Assembly: GCA_021776195.1 (NCBI GenBank)
Contig: JAJFGK010000020.1
Coordinates: 1 to 64,000, forward strand
DNA: 64,000 nucleotides
Source: Kiloniellaceae bacterium
GTDB taxonomy: Bacteria; Pseudomonadota; Alphaproteobacteria; Kiloniellales; Kiloniellaceae
Direction of reading: 5' to 3'
The number at the start of each line of letters is the position of its first letter. The first letter of the stretch is position 1. The position numbers were made by a program, and so were the translations under genes. The notes beneath the pieces are model-generated. The model saw only the letters and a list, made by a program, of their open reading frames with translations. It was not told the origin of the DNA and searched no databases. This document shows, in pieces, positions 17,459-26,591 of the stretch.

Positions 17459-18736
17459 ATGGACAAGCGGGCAGCGGCGGCGGCAGTCGATATCGCGCTT
17501 GCGGCGGCGCTGTTCGAGGCGCTGGAGGACCGCACCCGCGACGTGGCGGGAGTCACGCGGGATTCCTACGGCCCGGGCGAGCAGGCAGCCCACGACCTGG
17601 TGACCGAGGCTGCCGCGGCCCTGGGCCTGACGACCAGCCGTGACCACGCCCTCAATCTTTACATGACGCTACCGGGGACCGACCGAACGGCACCGAGGCT
17701 CATGATTGGCTCGCACCTCGACTCGGTCAACCGGGGCGGCAACTTCGATGGCGCGGCCGGGGTGCTGGCCGGGCTGGCGGTTGTCGCCGGCTTTAGGAAG
17801 GCTGGCTTCACGCCGCCCTGCGACATCACGGTGATGGCGGTGCGGGCCGAAGAGGCGGTTTGGTTCGACGCCCCCTATATCGGATCGCGGGCGGCCCTGG
17901 GGCTGCTGCGCGCGGAAGAGCTTTCGGTCCAGCGCAGCGACAGCCAGCGGGCCCTGTCCGCCCATCTGGCCGAGGCCGGCGGCGACCTCGAGGCGGTCCG
18001 GCGCGGCCAGGCGGAACTCGACCCGGCGGCCATCCGGGCCTTCCTGGAAGTTCATATCGAGCAGGCGCCGAGCCTTGTCGCGGCTGGCATCCCGGTTGGC
18101 GTCGTGACCGGCATTCGCGGCGACTTCCGCTACCGCAATGCCCGCGCCGTCGGCGAGTGGGGCCACTCCGGCGCGCTGGCACGGGCCCAGCGGCGCGATG
18201 CCGTGGTGGCGACCATGGAGTTGGTCCAGGCGCTGCAGGCCGAATGGCTGCGCCGCGAGGCGGCCGGAGAGGACCTGGTCTTCACCGTCGGGGAGCTGAC
18301 GACAGACCCGTTGATGCATGGGCCCAGCAAGGTCGCCGGCGAGACCCGCTTTACCCTCGACTTCCGGTCGCTGTCCGAGCCGGTGATGCGCGAGATGGGC
18401 GCCTTCGCCCTGGAGGAAGCGCGGCGCATCGAAGCCGGGAGCGGCGTGCGGCTCGATCTCGGCGCTCCCTCCTACTGCGACCCCGCCCTGATGGCGCCCG
18501 AAATTCAAGATGGATTCGCCAGGGCGGCGCGGGATTTGGATATCCCGGTCCTTGAGATGGCGAGCGGCGCCGGCCACGATGCCGCCGTCTTCGCCGGCGC
18601 CGGCGTGCCGTCGGGCATGCTCTTCATCCGCAACGACGGCGGCTCGCACAATCCCGGCGAGACCATGGCGATCGAAGACTTCGGCGCCGCCTGCAGGGTT
18701 CTGGCCGGCTATCTGGCCGACAGCTTCGGTGTTTGA
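17459..18736 (+). CDS. M20 amidohydrolase, allantoate/N-carbamoyl amino acid hydrolase family
   Basis: 425 residues from ATG 17459, with AGGAG 8 nt upstream. Metal-site residues of the hydantoinase/carbamoylase family are visible: H86 (GSHLDS), D97 (FDGAAG), E131/E132 (RAEEAVWF), H199 (EVHIEQ) and H373 (GAGHDA). The family cleaves allantoate, ureidoglycolate or N-carbamoyl amino acids, releasing CO2 and ammonia. A PuuE-type allantoinase 3 kb away makes allantoate plausible. The EEAVWF variant of the usual EEGSRF could change specificity. Confidence 0.88.
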   Translation: MDKRAAAAAVDIALAAALFEALEDRTRDVAGVTRDSYGPGEQAAHDLVTEAAAALGLTTSRDHALNLYMTLPGTDRTAPRLMIGSHLDSVNRGGNFDGAAGVLAGLAVVAGFRKAGFTPPCDITVMAVRAEEAVWFDAPYIGSRAALGLLRAEELSVQRSDSQRALSAHLAEAGGDLEAVRRGQAELDPAAIRAFLEVHIEQAPSLVAAGIPVGVVTGIRGDFRYRNARAVGEWGHSGALARAQRRDAVVATMELVQALQAEWLRREAAGEDLVFTVGELTTDPLMHGPSKVAGETRFTLDFRSLSEPVMREMGAFALEEARRIEAGSGVRLDLGAPSYCDPALMAPEIQDGFARAARDLDIPVLEMASGAGHDAAVFAGAGVPSGMLFIRNDGGSHNPGETMAIEDFGAACRVLAGYLADSFGV

Positions 18737-18816
18737 CCTGAATCAATGCCGGCACGGGGGAGGGCTCCATCATAGCCTCGGTGGCTTGGGTTTGGGGACC
18801 GCCGGGAGATCTACAG

Positions 18817-20664
18817 ATGAAAAAGCCGCAGACATGGCTGGCTCTCTTCGCAACCCTGATCGTGCTGGTGGTCGTCCTGCCTCGGCTGCTGAACCAGGCG
18901 ACACCGCTGCAGGGCGAAGTGCCTTACAGCGAGTTCAAGGTCCTGGTCGCGAGCGGGACCGTGGAATCGATTTCGCTCAGCGGCAACCAGGCGACCAGCA
19001 GGCTCAGTCAGCCCCTCGAGGTCGTGCCCGGACGCCCGGTCCACCGGATCGTGACCTACCTGCCGGAGATCAGCGACCCCGCCTTCCTGCCGTTGTTGGA
19101 AAAACATGGCGTGGAGATCACCGGCCAGCCCTCGACCGATGGGCGCAGCGGGCTGATGTCGCTGCTGCCCTGGTTCGTCCTGATCGCGGTCTACATCTGG
19201 TTCTGGAGCCGTATGCAGCAGACCATCAGCGGACGCTTCGGCGGGCGCGGCCCGCAGGATTTTCTCGCCGGATCGGCCAAGACCGAATCCAGGGGCAAGC
19301 CTCCGGTCACCTTCGACGACGTCGCCGGCCAGGAGAACGCCAAGAAGGAGGTCGTGGAGCTGGTCGAGTTCCTGCGCGCGCCCGACCGCTATCGGGCCAT
19401 GGGGGCCGAGCCGCCGCGCGGAGTCTTGCTGATGGGACCGCCGGGCACCGGCAAGACGCTGCTGGCCCGGGCGCTGGCCGGAGAGGCGGGGGTCGCCTTC
19501 TATCACACCTCGGCCTCCTCTTTTATCGAGCTCTATGTCGGGGTTGGCGCCTCGCGGGTGCGCCAGATGTTCGACGAGGCCAAGAAGCGCGCCCCGGCGA
19601 TCATCTTCATCGACGAACTGGACGCGGTCGGGCGGGTGCGCGGCACCGGTCTGGGCGGCGGCAACGACGAACGCGAGCAGACCCTGAACCAGATCCTCTC
19701 CGAGATGGATGGCTTCTCGGGCCGCGAGGCGGTGGTCGTGCTGGCCGCGACCAACCGGCCCGACGTGCTCGACCCGGCCCTGCTGCGGCCCGGTCGTTTC
19801 GACCGCCATGTGACCCTGGAACTGCCCGACCGGCCGGCGCGGGTAGCGATCTTGAAGGTGCACTGCCGCAAGGTTCCCTTGGCCGATGACGTCGACCTGG
19901 AGCTGATCGCCAAGGGCACGCCGGGCTTTTCCGGCGCCGACATCAAGAACCTGGTCAACGAGGCCGCCATGGCCGCGGCCCGGGCCGGCGCCAAGGCGGT
20001 CACCGCGGCGCACTTCGACGCCATGCGCGATAAGATCCTGATGGGCACGGCGCGCAGCCTGGCGATCCTGCCGGAGGAAAAACACCGCCTGGCGGTGCAC
20101 GAGGCCGGCCATACCGCGGCGGCCTTCTTCCTGCCCAACGCCGATCCGCTCTATAAGGTGACGATCATCCCGCGCGGCCGTTCCCTGGGCGCCACCCACA
20201 TGCTGCCGGAAGAAGAGCGTCATACCCTGCCCGAGGACTATCTGAAGGACCGGCTCGCCGTGGCCTTGGCCGGGCGGGTCGCCGAGCGGCTGATCCTCGG
20301 CACCCTGTCGTCGGGGGCGGACGACGACATCCAGCGGGCGACCCAATTGGCTCGCGCCATGGCGGGTCGCTGGGGCATGGCGCCCGAGGTCGGACCGGTC
20401 GATCTGCGCCAGAGCGAGGACCACCCCTTTCTCGGCCGCGAGATTGCCCAGCCGCGCCGCTTCAGCGAGACCACGGCCCATGCCGTCGACGAGGCCGTGG
20501 CCAAGCTGCTGCGCGAAGCCGAGGAGACCGCCGCCCAGATCCTGCGCGGCCATCGGGCCGGGGTCGAGGCCCTGATCGCCCGGCTCGAAGAACGCGAATC
20601 CCTGGACCGGGCCGAGATTGACGCGTGCCTGGGCGCGGACCAGGCCATGGCGCAGTCGGCCTGA
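18817..20664 (+). CDS. ftsH: FtsH-type membrane AAA zinc metalloprotease (probable second copy)
   Basis: 615 residues from ATG 18817, with GGGAG 8 nt upstream. N-terminal membrane segment ([13 protein letters not shown]), a short periplasmic part and a second membrane segment ([18 protein letters not shown]). AAA domain with Walker A GPPGTGKT at 207-214, Walker B IIFIDE and the second region of homology. Zinc site HEAGH at 428-432. It degrades membrane and soluble proteins. Several core motifs deviate from the housekeeping FtsH ([11 protein letters not shown] for the SGSDFVEMFVG pore loop; RVRGTG for RQRGAG), and it lacks the usual tilS neighbour, so I take it for a paralogue. Confidence 0.9.
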   Translation: MKKPQTWLALFATLIVLVVVLPRLLNQATPLQGEVPYSEFKVLVASGTVESISLSGNQATSRLSQPLEVVPGRPVHRIVTYLPEISDPAFLPLLEKHGVEITGQPSTDGRSGLMSLLPWFVLIAVYIWFWSRMQQTISGRFGGRGPQDFLAGSAKTESRGKPPVTFDDVAGQENAKKEVVELVEFLRAPDRYRAMGAEPPRGVLLMGPPGTGKTLLARALAGEAGVAFYHTSASSFIELYVGVGASRVRQMFDEAKKRAPAIIFIDELDAVGRVRGTGLGGGNDEREQTLNQILSEMDGFSGREAVVVLAATNRPDVLDPALLRPGRFDRHVTLELPDRPARVAILKVHCRKVPLADDVDLELIAKGTPGFSGADIKNLVNEAAMAAARAGAKAVTAAHFDAMRDKILMGTARSLAILPEEKHRLAVHEAGHTAAAFFLPNADPLYKVTIIPRGRSLGATHMLPEEERHTLPEDYLKDRLAVALAGRVAERLILGTLSSGADDDIQRATQLARAMAGRWGMAPEVGPVDLRQSEDHPFLGREIAQPRRFSETTAHAVDEAVAKLLREAEETAAQILRGHRAGVEALIARLEERESLDRAEIDACLGADQAMAQSA

Positions 20665-20765
20665 CCCGGCAGCGGCCCCTCCCTGCGAGAAATCCGAGCT
20701 AAGCGGGTGACAGAGCGGGCCGGCACGGCTATTCCATGGTCCCGGCTGAGCGATGGGGTGGTGCG

Positions 20766-21656
20766 ATGAGCGGCAGCGACAAACTCGAGGATAGGCCCGG
20801 CTGGTGGCGCGAGCGCTCCGACGGCCTGGGAATCGCCCAGTCGCTGGAGATGATCTGCCTGCACCGCGAGGACAGTCCCTTCCAGCGCGTCGAGATCTTC
20901 GAGCATGCCGCCTTTGGGCGGCTGTTGGTGCTCGATGGATATGTTCAGGCCAGCCAGGCCGATGAGTTCATCTATCATGAGATGGCGCTGCATGTGCCCC
21001 TGCTGGGGCGCGACCGCGCGGACTGCGCGGTCCTGATCGTTGGCGGCGGCGACGGCGGGGCCCTGCGCGAGGCCCTGCGCCATGACTTCGTCACCAGCGT
21101 CACCATGGTCGAGATCGACCAGCGGGTGATCGATCTCTCGGCCCAGTTCCTGGCGGTCAACGGCGACTACGATGACCCGCGCGTGAACCTGATCGTCGAC
21201 AATGCCGGCGATGTGGTCCGCGCCGCCCGGGCCCGGGGCGAGACCTTCGACGTCATCCTGCTCGACCTGACCGAGCCGGTCGGCCCCTCGGCCAACCTCT
21301 TCACCGAGGATTTCTGCCGCGAGTTGGCGGGGATTGTCTCGCAGACCGGCGTCATCGTCGATTCCGACTCCATCTTCCTGTCGCGCGATGGCGGCCATTT
21401 CCTCCAGGAGATCAGCGGCGACGGCGAGAACCTGGTCAGCGTCATGCGGCGCACCCGGCTGCTGCCCCACATCGAGGTCTACCGGACCAAGATCCCGCTC
21501 TACCCCGGCGCCGACTTCGGCTTTTTCCTCTACAGCCGCGACGGCGTCTCCCTGCGCCACCCGGTCAGCGACTTCCAGGGCCGGCACTACGACCCGGACG
21601 TCCACCAGGCCGCCTTCGCGCTGCCCCGCTGGCAGCGGGACTGGTTGGGGTTCTAG
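20766..21656 (+). CDS. speE: Spermidine synthase-like aminopropyltransferase
   Basis: 296 residues from ATG 20766, preceded by GGGGTGG; an ATG at 20736 is possible. SAM-binding Rossmann fold with VGGGDGG (93-98) and MVEID, the polyamine N-terminal domain (FQRVEIFEHAAFGRLLVLDG) and YHEMALH. Family role: transfer of aminopropyl from decarboxylated SAM to putrescine. The catalytic loop reads D167-L-T-E170-P where most SpeE have D-x-T-D-P, so substrate or activity may differ. No speD is adjacent. Confidence 0.85.
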   Translation: MSGSDKLEDRPGWWRERSDGLGIAQSLEMICLHREDSPFQRVEIFEHAAFGRLLVLDGYVQASQADEFIYHEMALHVPLLGRDRADCAVLIVGGGDGGALREALRHDFVTSVTMVEIDQRVIDLSAQFLAVNGDYDDPRVNLIVDNAGDVVRAARARGETFDVILLDLTEPVGPSANLFTEDFCRELAGIVSQTGVIVDSDSIFLSRDGGHFLQEISGDGENLVSVMRRTRLLPHIEVYRTKIPLYPGADFGFFLYSRDGVSLRHPVSDFQGRHYDPDVHQAAFALPRWQRDWLGF

Positions 21657-21658
21657 GC

Positions 21659-21760
21659 GTGAACTATCAGGAGGTTGTCTATCCGGTCCAGTCGCTGCTT
21701 GAACCGGCAGGGGCGGTGCGTTGGAAGACCGGCAGCATCGGCAACCTTTTGGCTGGCTAG
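21659..21760 (+). pseudogene. Possible 33-residue gene remnant after speE
   Basis: A GTG-started frame 2 bp after the speE stop, with a GGGG stretch upstream, encodes NYQEVVYPVQSLLEPAGAVR and a short tail. Composition looks coding, and it ends in a CTAG shared with the convergent LicD-like gene. It may be the 5' end of a gene truncated when the lower-GC LicC/LicD cassette arrived. Too short to assign. Confidence 0.35.
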
Positions 21761-23052
21761 GCGGCGGTCACGGCGTCAATTCGAGCGCGGGCTTCCGCGG
21801 CTTCGGTGACGACATAGGTCAATTCGACTTTCTGGAAGTCGCCATACAACATGCGCAAATAGGCCTCGGCTTGATTCGGGCAGGCAAAATCCCCACCCAG
21901 AAATGGAACGGTTGCTGTCGGGAGGACAACCTCCTGCGGTATCCCAAAGCCGCCGCCCTCGGTGGATGGCATAGCGCCTTTGTGGGTTTGTCGTTCGATC
22001 ACGGCTTTGCCGTAACTGACCGCTCGCCGGTAGATCGCTATATCGGTCCTGATTTCGCCGCGCAGGCGATTGCGTTCCCATTGAAAAGGCCATCGTTTCG
22101 GTGGGTCATATGAGACTGACAGGAAACCCTTCTCTTCGAACCGGCCGACACAAAAATTATCCCGCGTACCGCGTTCGGCGAGCCCGGACGCCAAGCGCTC
22201 CCAGGTCATATCGTCGTCGAGCAAAACCGAAATGTCGATATCGTCTTCCCAGTCGAGAAGCGTCCCCTTCTCTCTGACGGCGCCGAGCAGGGTGCCTCCC
22301 TCCAGCCAGTGCACGACGCCCATTTCGTCCAGGCAGGTGACAACGTAGTGGCTGAGTGTCGTCATATGCGCGCGGCAGCATGGCGCGGTGTTGAGGCCGA
22401 GACGATTGACGTAAAGATTGAAGGGGCAAGGCGGCGTGCCCTTGTCACAACCTTTCCAGCTGACAGCACCATTCGATAGCACCAGTTCATGGATGCCGTG
22501 ACGGCGACGGAAAGCCACAAGATCACCCTTGGCCTGATTCCGAAGGACCGACAGGTCGCGGTCGTTCAGGGGATAGAGTGCGCGCCGCCGGCGGCCTGTC
22601 CAACGTTGGCGCAGGAACCAAGAGAGCTCGACAGCCATCGCGGTCGCCAGAACCGCTTGGAGTTTGATGTTTGGGATGGTCAGGCAGGCAAGAAGAGCCA
22701 GCCCGGTGATCCACAGTCCGGCATAGTCACTATGCTTGGCCAGGAATTCGACCGGCCGGGAGGATGGCCGAAAGGCAATCGCGGGGGCCGCGATGATGCC
22801 AAAAACAGCAGCAATACTACCAATCGAGACAATCAAGGCTGCCCAGTCGAAGCCATCAGGGGATAGCGACACCAGCAGCACCGTCAGGGCCGCCAGGGCC
22901 ACCGTCGCCAACGAAGCGGGCAGGCTGGGCGCATACCAATTGCGCGGATACTTCAAAACACGAACAAAGGACAAATAGGTCGCCACATATAAAAGGCCGG
23001 CGATGAGCGCATAGATCATCTGTGTGGCGGATACCGCCTCGATGCCGGTCAT
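21757..23052 (-). CDS. LicD-family phosphotransferase with N-terminal membrane domain
   Basis: 431 residues. The N-terminal 150 residues hold about four hydrophobic segments (IYALIAGLLYVATYLSF, LATVALAALTVLLVSL, SIAAVFGIIAAPAIAF, LWITGLALLACLTIP). The C-terminal half has the LicD signature: WLEGGTLLGAVREKG followed by DWEDDIDIS near 265-277, the acidic metal-binding motif. LicD enzymes move phosphocholine or a related phospho-alcohol from its CDP form to a surface glycan. Fusion to a multi-pass membrane domain is not usual for LicD. The ATGA overlap couples it to the nucleotidyltransferase upstream. GC is lower than flanking genes. Confidence 0.83.
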   Translation of the reverse strand: MTGIEAVSATQMIYALIAGLLYVATYLSFVRVLKYPRNWYAPSLPASLATVALAALTVLLVSLSPDGFDWAALIVSIGSIAAVFGIIAAPAIAFRPSSRPVEFLAKHSDYAGLWITGLALLACLTIPNIKLQAVLATAMAVELSWFLRQRWTGRRRRALYPLNDRDLSVLRNQAKGDLVAFRRRHGIHELVLSNGAVSWKGCDKGTPPCPFNLYVNRLGLNTAPCCRAHMTTLSHYVVTCLDEMGVVHWLEGGTLLGAVREKGTLLDWEDDIDISVLLDDDMTWERLASGLAERGTRDNFCVGRFEEKGFLSVSYDPPKRWPFQWERNRLRGEIRTDIAIYRRAVSYGKAVIERQTHKGAMPSTEGGGFGIPQEVVLPTATVPFLGGDFACPNQAEAYLRMLYGDFQKVELTYVVTEAAEARARIDAVTAA

Positions 23053-23861
23053 AGCCTTTGAACGTTGCCGTGAACCACAGCTGGTTCGATCACAATTGCC
23101 GCGCGGCGGTCGCCTTCCGCAGTCAGAATGCGCGGCAGGACCACGGCGTTGGCGTGCTCGATATCAGCGGCGAAATCGATTTCGATCCACGGCATGCCCG
23201 TAATGTCCTCAAAAGAGAAGGTATGGTCCTCTGATGTGAGCAGCACGTCGCGGATCGCTTCCTCGTACGGGTCCTGCCGTCGGCCTTGTGCGAGATAGAG
23301 CCCACTCTGAGCGACAATTTTCTCAGCCACACGTGCCGACAGTTTGAACAAGCCCACAGATTCGCCACAGAAATCGAACTCAGCGCTCAGCCATTTGCGG
23401 AATTCGACAATCTCGCCCTTTCGAATGCACAGCTTGACCGGCTCGTCGCCGGGAATGAAACCTCGGTCAAGAAGCAGGCAATTTCTGTGCTGGGAGAAAA
23501 TGAGGCGCGATAAGACGCCCTCGTCGTAGAGAACATCGGCGTCCATGAGCAACACCGGTTCGCCGCAACACAACTCGTCGCGCAAAGTCCACAAGGTGAC
23601 GATGTTGCCATCGCTGTAATCTTTGTTGAACACGGTCCGCACAAAATCTTCAGCGCCCAGAGCGGCGATCTCCTGTTCAATTTCTTCCTGATGATATCCG
23701 ACGCCGAGAACCAATTCATCGACGCCATGCCGCTTGAGACTCTCAACATGCCGCTGCAGCAATGATTTGCCGCCAAATCGCAGCAGAATTTTTGGTGAAC
23801 GCTCCGCAACTGCTGGTCCCAGACGAGAACCAACACCCGCAGCCAACATGACTGCCTTCAT
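23049..23861 (-). CDS. LicC-like sugar/phosphocholine nucleotidyltransferase
   Basis: 270 residues from ATG 23861, with AGGAAG 6 nt upstream; the frame continues 73 codons further but lacks coding character there. N-terminal NTP-transferase motif MLAAGVGSRLGP with SPKILLRFGGKSLL, and the metal aspartate in LLMDADVLYD. The short type resembles LicC and choline-kinase-associated cytidylyltransferases that make CDP-choline or similar. Its coupling to a LicD protein makes an activated phospho-alcohol the likely product. No LicA kinase or LicB transporter is in the window. Confidence 0.82.
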   Translation of the reverse strand: MKAVMLAAGVGSRLGPAVAERSPKILLRFGGKSLLQRHVESLKRHGVDELVLGVGYHQEEIEQEIAALGAEDFVRTVFNKDYSDGNIVTLWTLRDELCCGEPVLLMDADVLYDEGVLSRLIFSQHRNCLLLDRGFIPGDEPVKLCIRKGEIVEFRKWLSAEFDFCGESVGLFKLSARVAEKIVAQSGLYLAQGRRQDPYEEAIRDVLLTSEDHTFSFEDITGMPWIEIDFAADIEHANAVVLPRILTAEGDRRAAIVIEPAVVHGNVQRL

Positions 23862-24402
23862 TTCAAGCTTCCTACAGTAAAGATTGCCCAACTTGTTGAA
23901 CACGGTCACAGATTCAACCGTCAAGCCAGGACAACTATTGAGTTTTTCCGCCAGATAAGTGCGAAATAAAATAGAAGAACCCATATTAACTAGCAGATAA
24001 TTCCCAAATTGCAATGGAATAATTGAATTACCAGTTGCGCAGAATCTTGTGAAATGCACGAGTCCGTTCACAAATATCACGATGGAAATACATGCGTTGG
24101 ATTATCACTGTTTCAGGAATCAGGGCCAAAATACCGGACTTATGGCATCTCTTGTCCTGCATCGTGAAGGATTATTCTTGCTGTAATTTGTCCTTCTGGA
24201 CAGTGCCTGAGCATGTACTGATGTGCGTGACGCTTGTACCTGCGAAGCAGAATGATTCATCATGACGTCCAGTCGTTGTGGCGATACCGCAATTTGTGCA
24301 AGAAATTCCTAGGCGGTCGTTTGTGTCGAGGCTCCCAGGCATTGCCGATCATACGACAAGTCGATGCCAGGATCCCACCGCTGGCGCCATCCTGGTATCC
24401 GG
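23862..24402. other. Intergenic region, 541 bp, AT-rich
   Basis: No gene is supported. Bases 23940-24110 are AT-rich compared with the window and probably hold the licC-like promoter, though I could not place a clear -35/-10 pair. GTTGAA (23895-23900) and TTCAAC (23913-23918) form a spaced dyad 35-60 bp before the licC start. A 7-bp hairpin (24367-24373 with 24389-24395) lies just past the permease stop, without a T run. Confidence 0.5.
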
Positions 24403-25653
24403 TTAGCGGAGGGAAAAGACCAGCGGGACCAACGCAATGACTACAAAGGCGCTGCTGGCCAGGAACCCGGCAATCGGCACCCAGAGAGGATAGGTGACCT
24501 TGGCTTCGGACCGCGGGTCGCGGCGCTTGATGATAATCAGGGCCAGGTTGACCGCGGCGAAGATCGTCAGGGTGACGATCGAAGTGACCTTGGCCAGGGT
24601 GACGAGCGGCAGCCAGAGGGCGAAGACCAGAACCGCCAGGGTGGCCAGAACCGTGGCCCGGGCCGGCGTCCGGGTGCGCGGGTTCACGACCGCGAACCAG
24701 GCCGGCAGCCAGCCCTGGCTGCCCAGGCCGTAGAGCACCCGGGCCGCCATGATGATCTGAATCAGGGCGCCGTTCACGATGGCGACCAGGGCGATGGCGC
24801 TGATGTAGCGCGACGACCAGCCCGTGGTGACCTCGAAAAGCAACGCCAGGGGGGCGGCACTGCCGGCGAGTTCGGCGGCCGGCAGGGTATTGATCGCGAT
24901 CAGGACCAGGGTCAGGTAGACCAACGCGGTCAGGATCAGGGTCAGGACCATGGCGCGGGGCAGGGTGCGCCGCGGATCCTTCACCTCCTCGGCGACGTTC
25001 ACCATGTCCTCGAAGCCGATGAAGGCATAGAAGGCGAGGACGGACCCGCCCAGCAGCCCGGGCCAGAGCGCCCAGTCGAGCGGTGGGGCGAGGTTCTCGG
25101 CGATCGCACCGGGCCCGGGCAGGCGCTCCCACCCGGCCGCGATGATCAGCAGCAGGCCGCCGAGCTCGATCAGGGTTGCCAGGGCGGCCAGGCCGACCGA
25201 TTCCGTGATGCCCCAGAGCGCGATGGCGCCCAGCAGAATAATCAGCACGGCGATGGTCGGATCCGGGGGTACGGCGACGAATTCGCCCAGATAGCCAACG
25301 AAGCCGCGCGACAGGGTGGCCGAGGAGACGATGCCCGCCAGGGTGACCAGGAGGCCGACCAGGAGGGCGAGGCCGCGGCGGCCGGTGGCGGTATGGACAT
25401 AGAGCGCCTCGCCGGCGGACCTAGGCAGGCGCGAGGTCAGCTCGCAGAAGGACAGGACGGAAAAGGAGGCCAACCCGGCGGCCAGCAGGAAAGCGAGAGG
25501 GGCGAGGGGCCCGGCCGCGCCGGCCACCGCGCCGATCAGAACGTAGATGCCGGCGCCGACCGTGGTGCCGAGCCCATAGAGCGTCAAGAGCCACAGGCCC
25601 AGACTGCGTTTCAGCTTTGCCGGTTCGGTCGGTCGCGGTGCGGTCGATGACAA
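24403..25653 (-). CDS. APC-family amino acid permease
   Basis: 416 residues and about 12 hydrophobic segments. The APC opening LGLWLLTLYGLGTTVGAGIYVLIG includes the unwound TM1 glycine motif that contacts the amino acid, and FYAFIGFEDMVNVAEEVKDP is the TM6 signature. It imports an amino acid or amine by proton coupling or exchange. The start is TTG at 25653 with only a weak ribosome site. It lies 86 bp after the methyltransferase on the same strand. Confidence 0.88.
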   Translation of the reverse strand: MSSTAPRPTEPAKLKRSLGLWLLTLYGLGTTVGAGIYVLIGAVAGAAGPLAPLAFLLAAGLASFSVLSFCELTSRLPRSAGEALYVHTATGRRGLALLVGLLVTLAGIVSSATLSRGFVGYLGEFVAVPPDPTIAVLIILLGAIALWGITESVGLAALATLIELGGLLLIIAAGWERLPGPGAIAENLAPPLDWALWPGLLGGSVLAFYAFIGFEDMVNVAEEVKDPRRTLPRAMVLTLILTALVYLTLVLIAINTLPAAELAGSAAPLALLFEVTTGWSSRYISAIALVAIVNGALIQIIMAARVLYGLGSQGWLPAWFAVVNPRTRTPARATVLATLAVLVFALWLPLVTLAKVTSIVTLTIFAAVNLALIIIKRRDPRSEAKVTYPLWVPIAGFLASSAFVVIALVPLVFSLR

Positions 25654-25739
25654 GGCGGTGGACCCCGTGAAGGATGACAGACCGCCATAGACTAGAAGCG
25701 CCGCCGGGCTCCTCCATGAGCCACATCAAGGCACCCGGG

Positions 25740-26591
25740 CTAGCCCTCGAACCGCAGGGCCTCGGCCGGCAGGTCCTGGCAGTCGGCCTCCGGGCGGGCC
25801 AGCATCATGGAGATCAGGTAGTAGCCGTCGCGGAAGTGTGCATCGGGATCGCGGCCCGTGGCCGCCGTTCGGGCCAGGGCGCCCTTGTGCTCGGAAGCCA
25901 TGGTGCGGCGATAGAGCAGAGGCCCGCTGACTCGTTCGGAGCGATAGCCGGCGTCCTCAAAGACCTGCCAGAGCGGCTCGTGATCCCAGTCGGGACGCGG
26001 ACAGAGCAGGAACCAGGGACCCCTGTCGGTCTCGAGGCTCTGGAGGATGCGTCGGCAGCAGTCGACCATGATGGCGCCGATCCCGCCGGTCTCGATCACC
26101 AGGTCGCTGCGCCGAAGAAAGTCGCGCAGGCCCGGACTCGGCGCCGCTGTCACCAGATTGTCGGTGAAGAGATGATCGATCAGGCCGCAACGCCGGGCAT
26201 AGGCCAGGGCGACCTCGGCGATGTCGAGCCCGGCGATCTCGAAGCGACAGTCTTCGCGCGCTGCCTGACCCGCGAAGAAGTCTCGGTCGTCGCCACCGCT
26301 GCCAGCACCATCGCCATCATAAAAGGCAAACAGCCCGGCGAGGTCGAGGCGATGCTTCAAGAGCGCGCCGTTGGCGCCATAGCCGCTGCACAGATCCAGC
26401 AAGGCGAGCCGGTCCGCGTCCCGGTGCTTGGCGATGACCTGGTAGTGCCGGCGCAAGAAACCGGTAATGAGGGCCGGCGCCCGGTAGTCCAAGGGCGCCA
26501 GAGCGCGGTAGTAGGAGCGCGGGTCGGGCAGGTCGTAGACCTGCTCGAAGTCCTCGTGGTTGTCGACGGCGATGATCGGGGATCGGGTCAT
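25740..26591 (-). CDS. Class I SAM-dependent methyltransferase-like protein
   Basis: 283 residues. SAM-binding motif I ALLDLCSGYGANGALL, an acidic post-I region (GLDIAEVALAYARR) and motif IV-like DLVIETGGIGA. A proline-rich SPGLRDF loop lies between. ATG at 26591 overlaps the malonyl-CoA synthetase stop by ATGA, so it is translated with that gene. It does not resemble the BioC malonyl-carrier methyltransferase closely enough to call it that. Substrate unknown; a carboxyl or CoA-linked substrate is speculation from context. Confidence 0.8.
   Translation of the reverse strand: MTRSPIIAVDNHEDFEQVYDLPDPRSYYRALAPLDYRAPALITGFLRRHYQVIAKHRDADRLALLDLCSGYGANGALLKHRLDLAGLFAFYDGDGAGSGGDDRDFFAGQAAREDCRFEIAGLDIAEVALAYARRCGLIDHLFTDNLVTAAPSPGLRDFLRRSDLVIETGGIGAIMVDCCRRILQSLETDRGPWFLLCPRPDWDHEPLWQVFEDAGYRSERVSGPLLYRRTMASEHKGALARTAATGRDPDAHFRDGYYLISMMLARPEADCQDLPAEALRFEG

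Noticed and set aside
18811..20553. Minus-strand frame opposite ftsH
   Set aside because: Mirror of a protein with Walker and zinc motifs; no features of its own.
24234..24440. 68-codon plus-strand frame overlapping the permease end
   Set aside because: No ribosome site, poor composition and overlap with a convergent gene.
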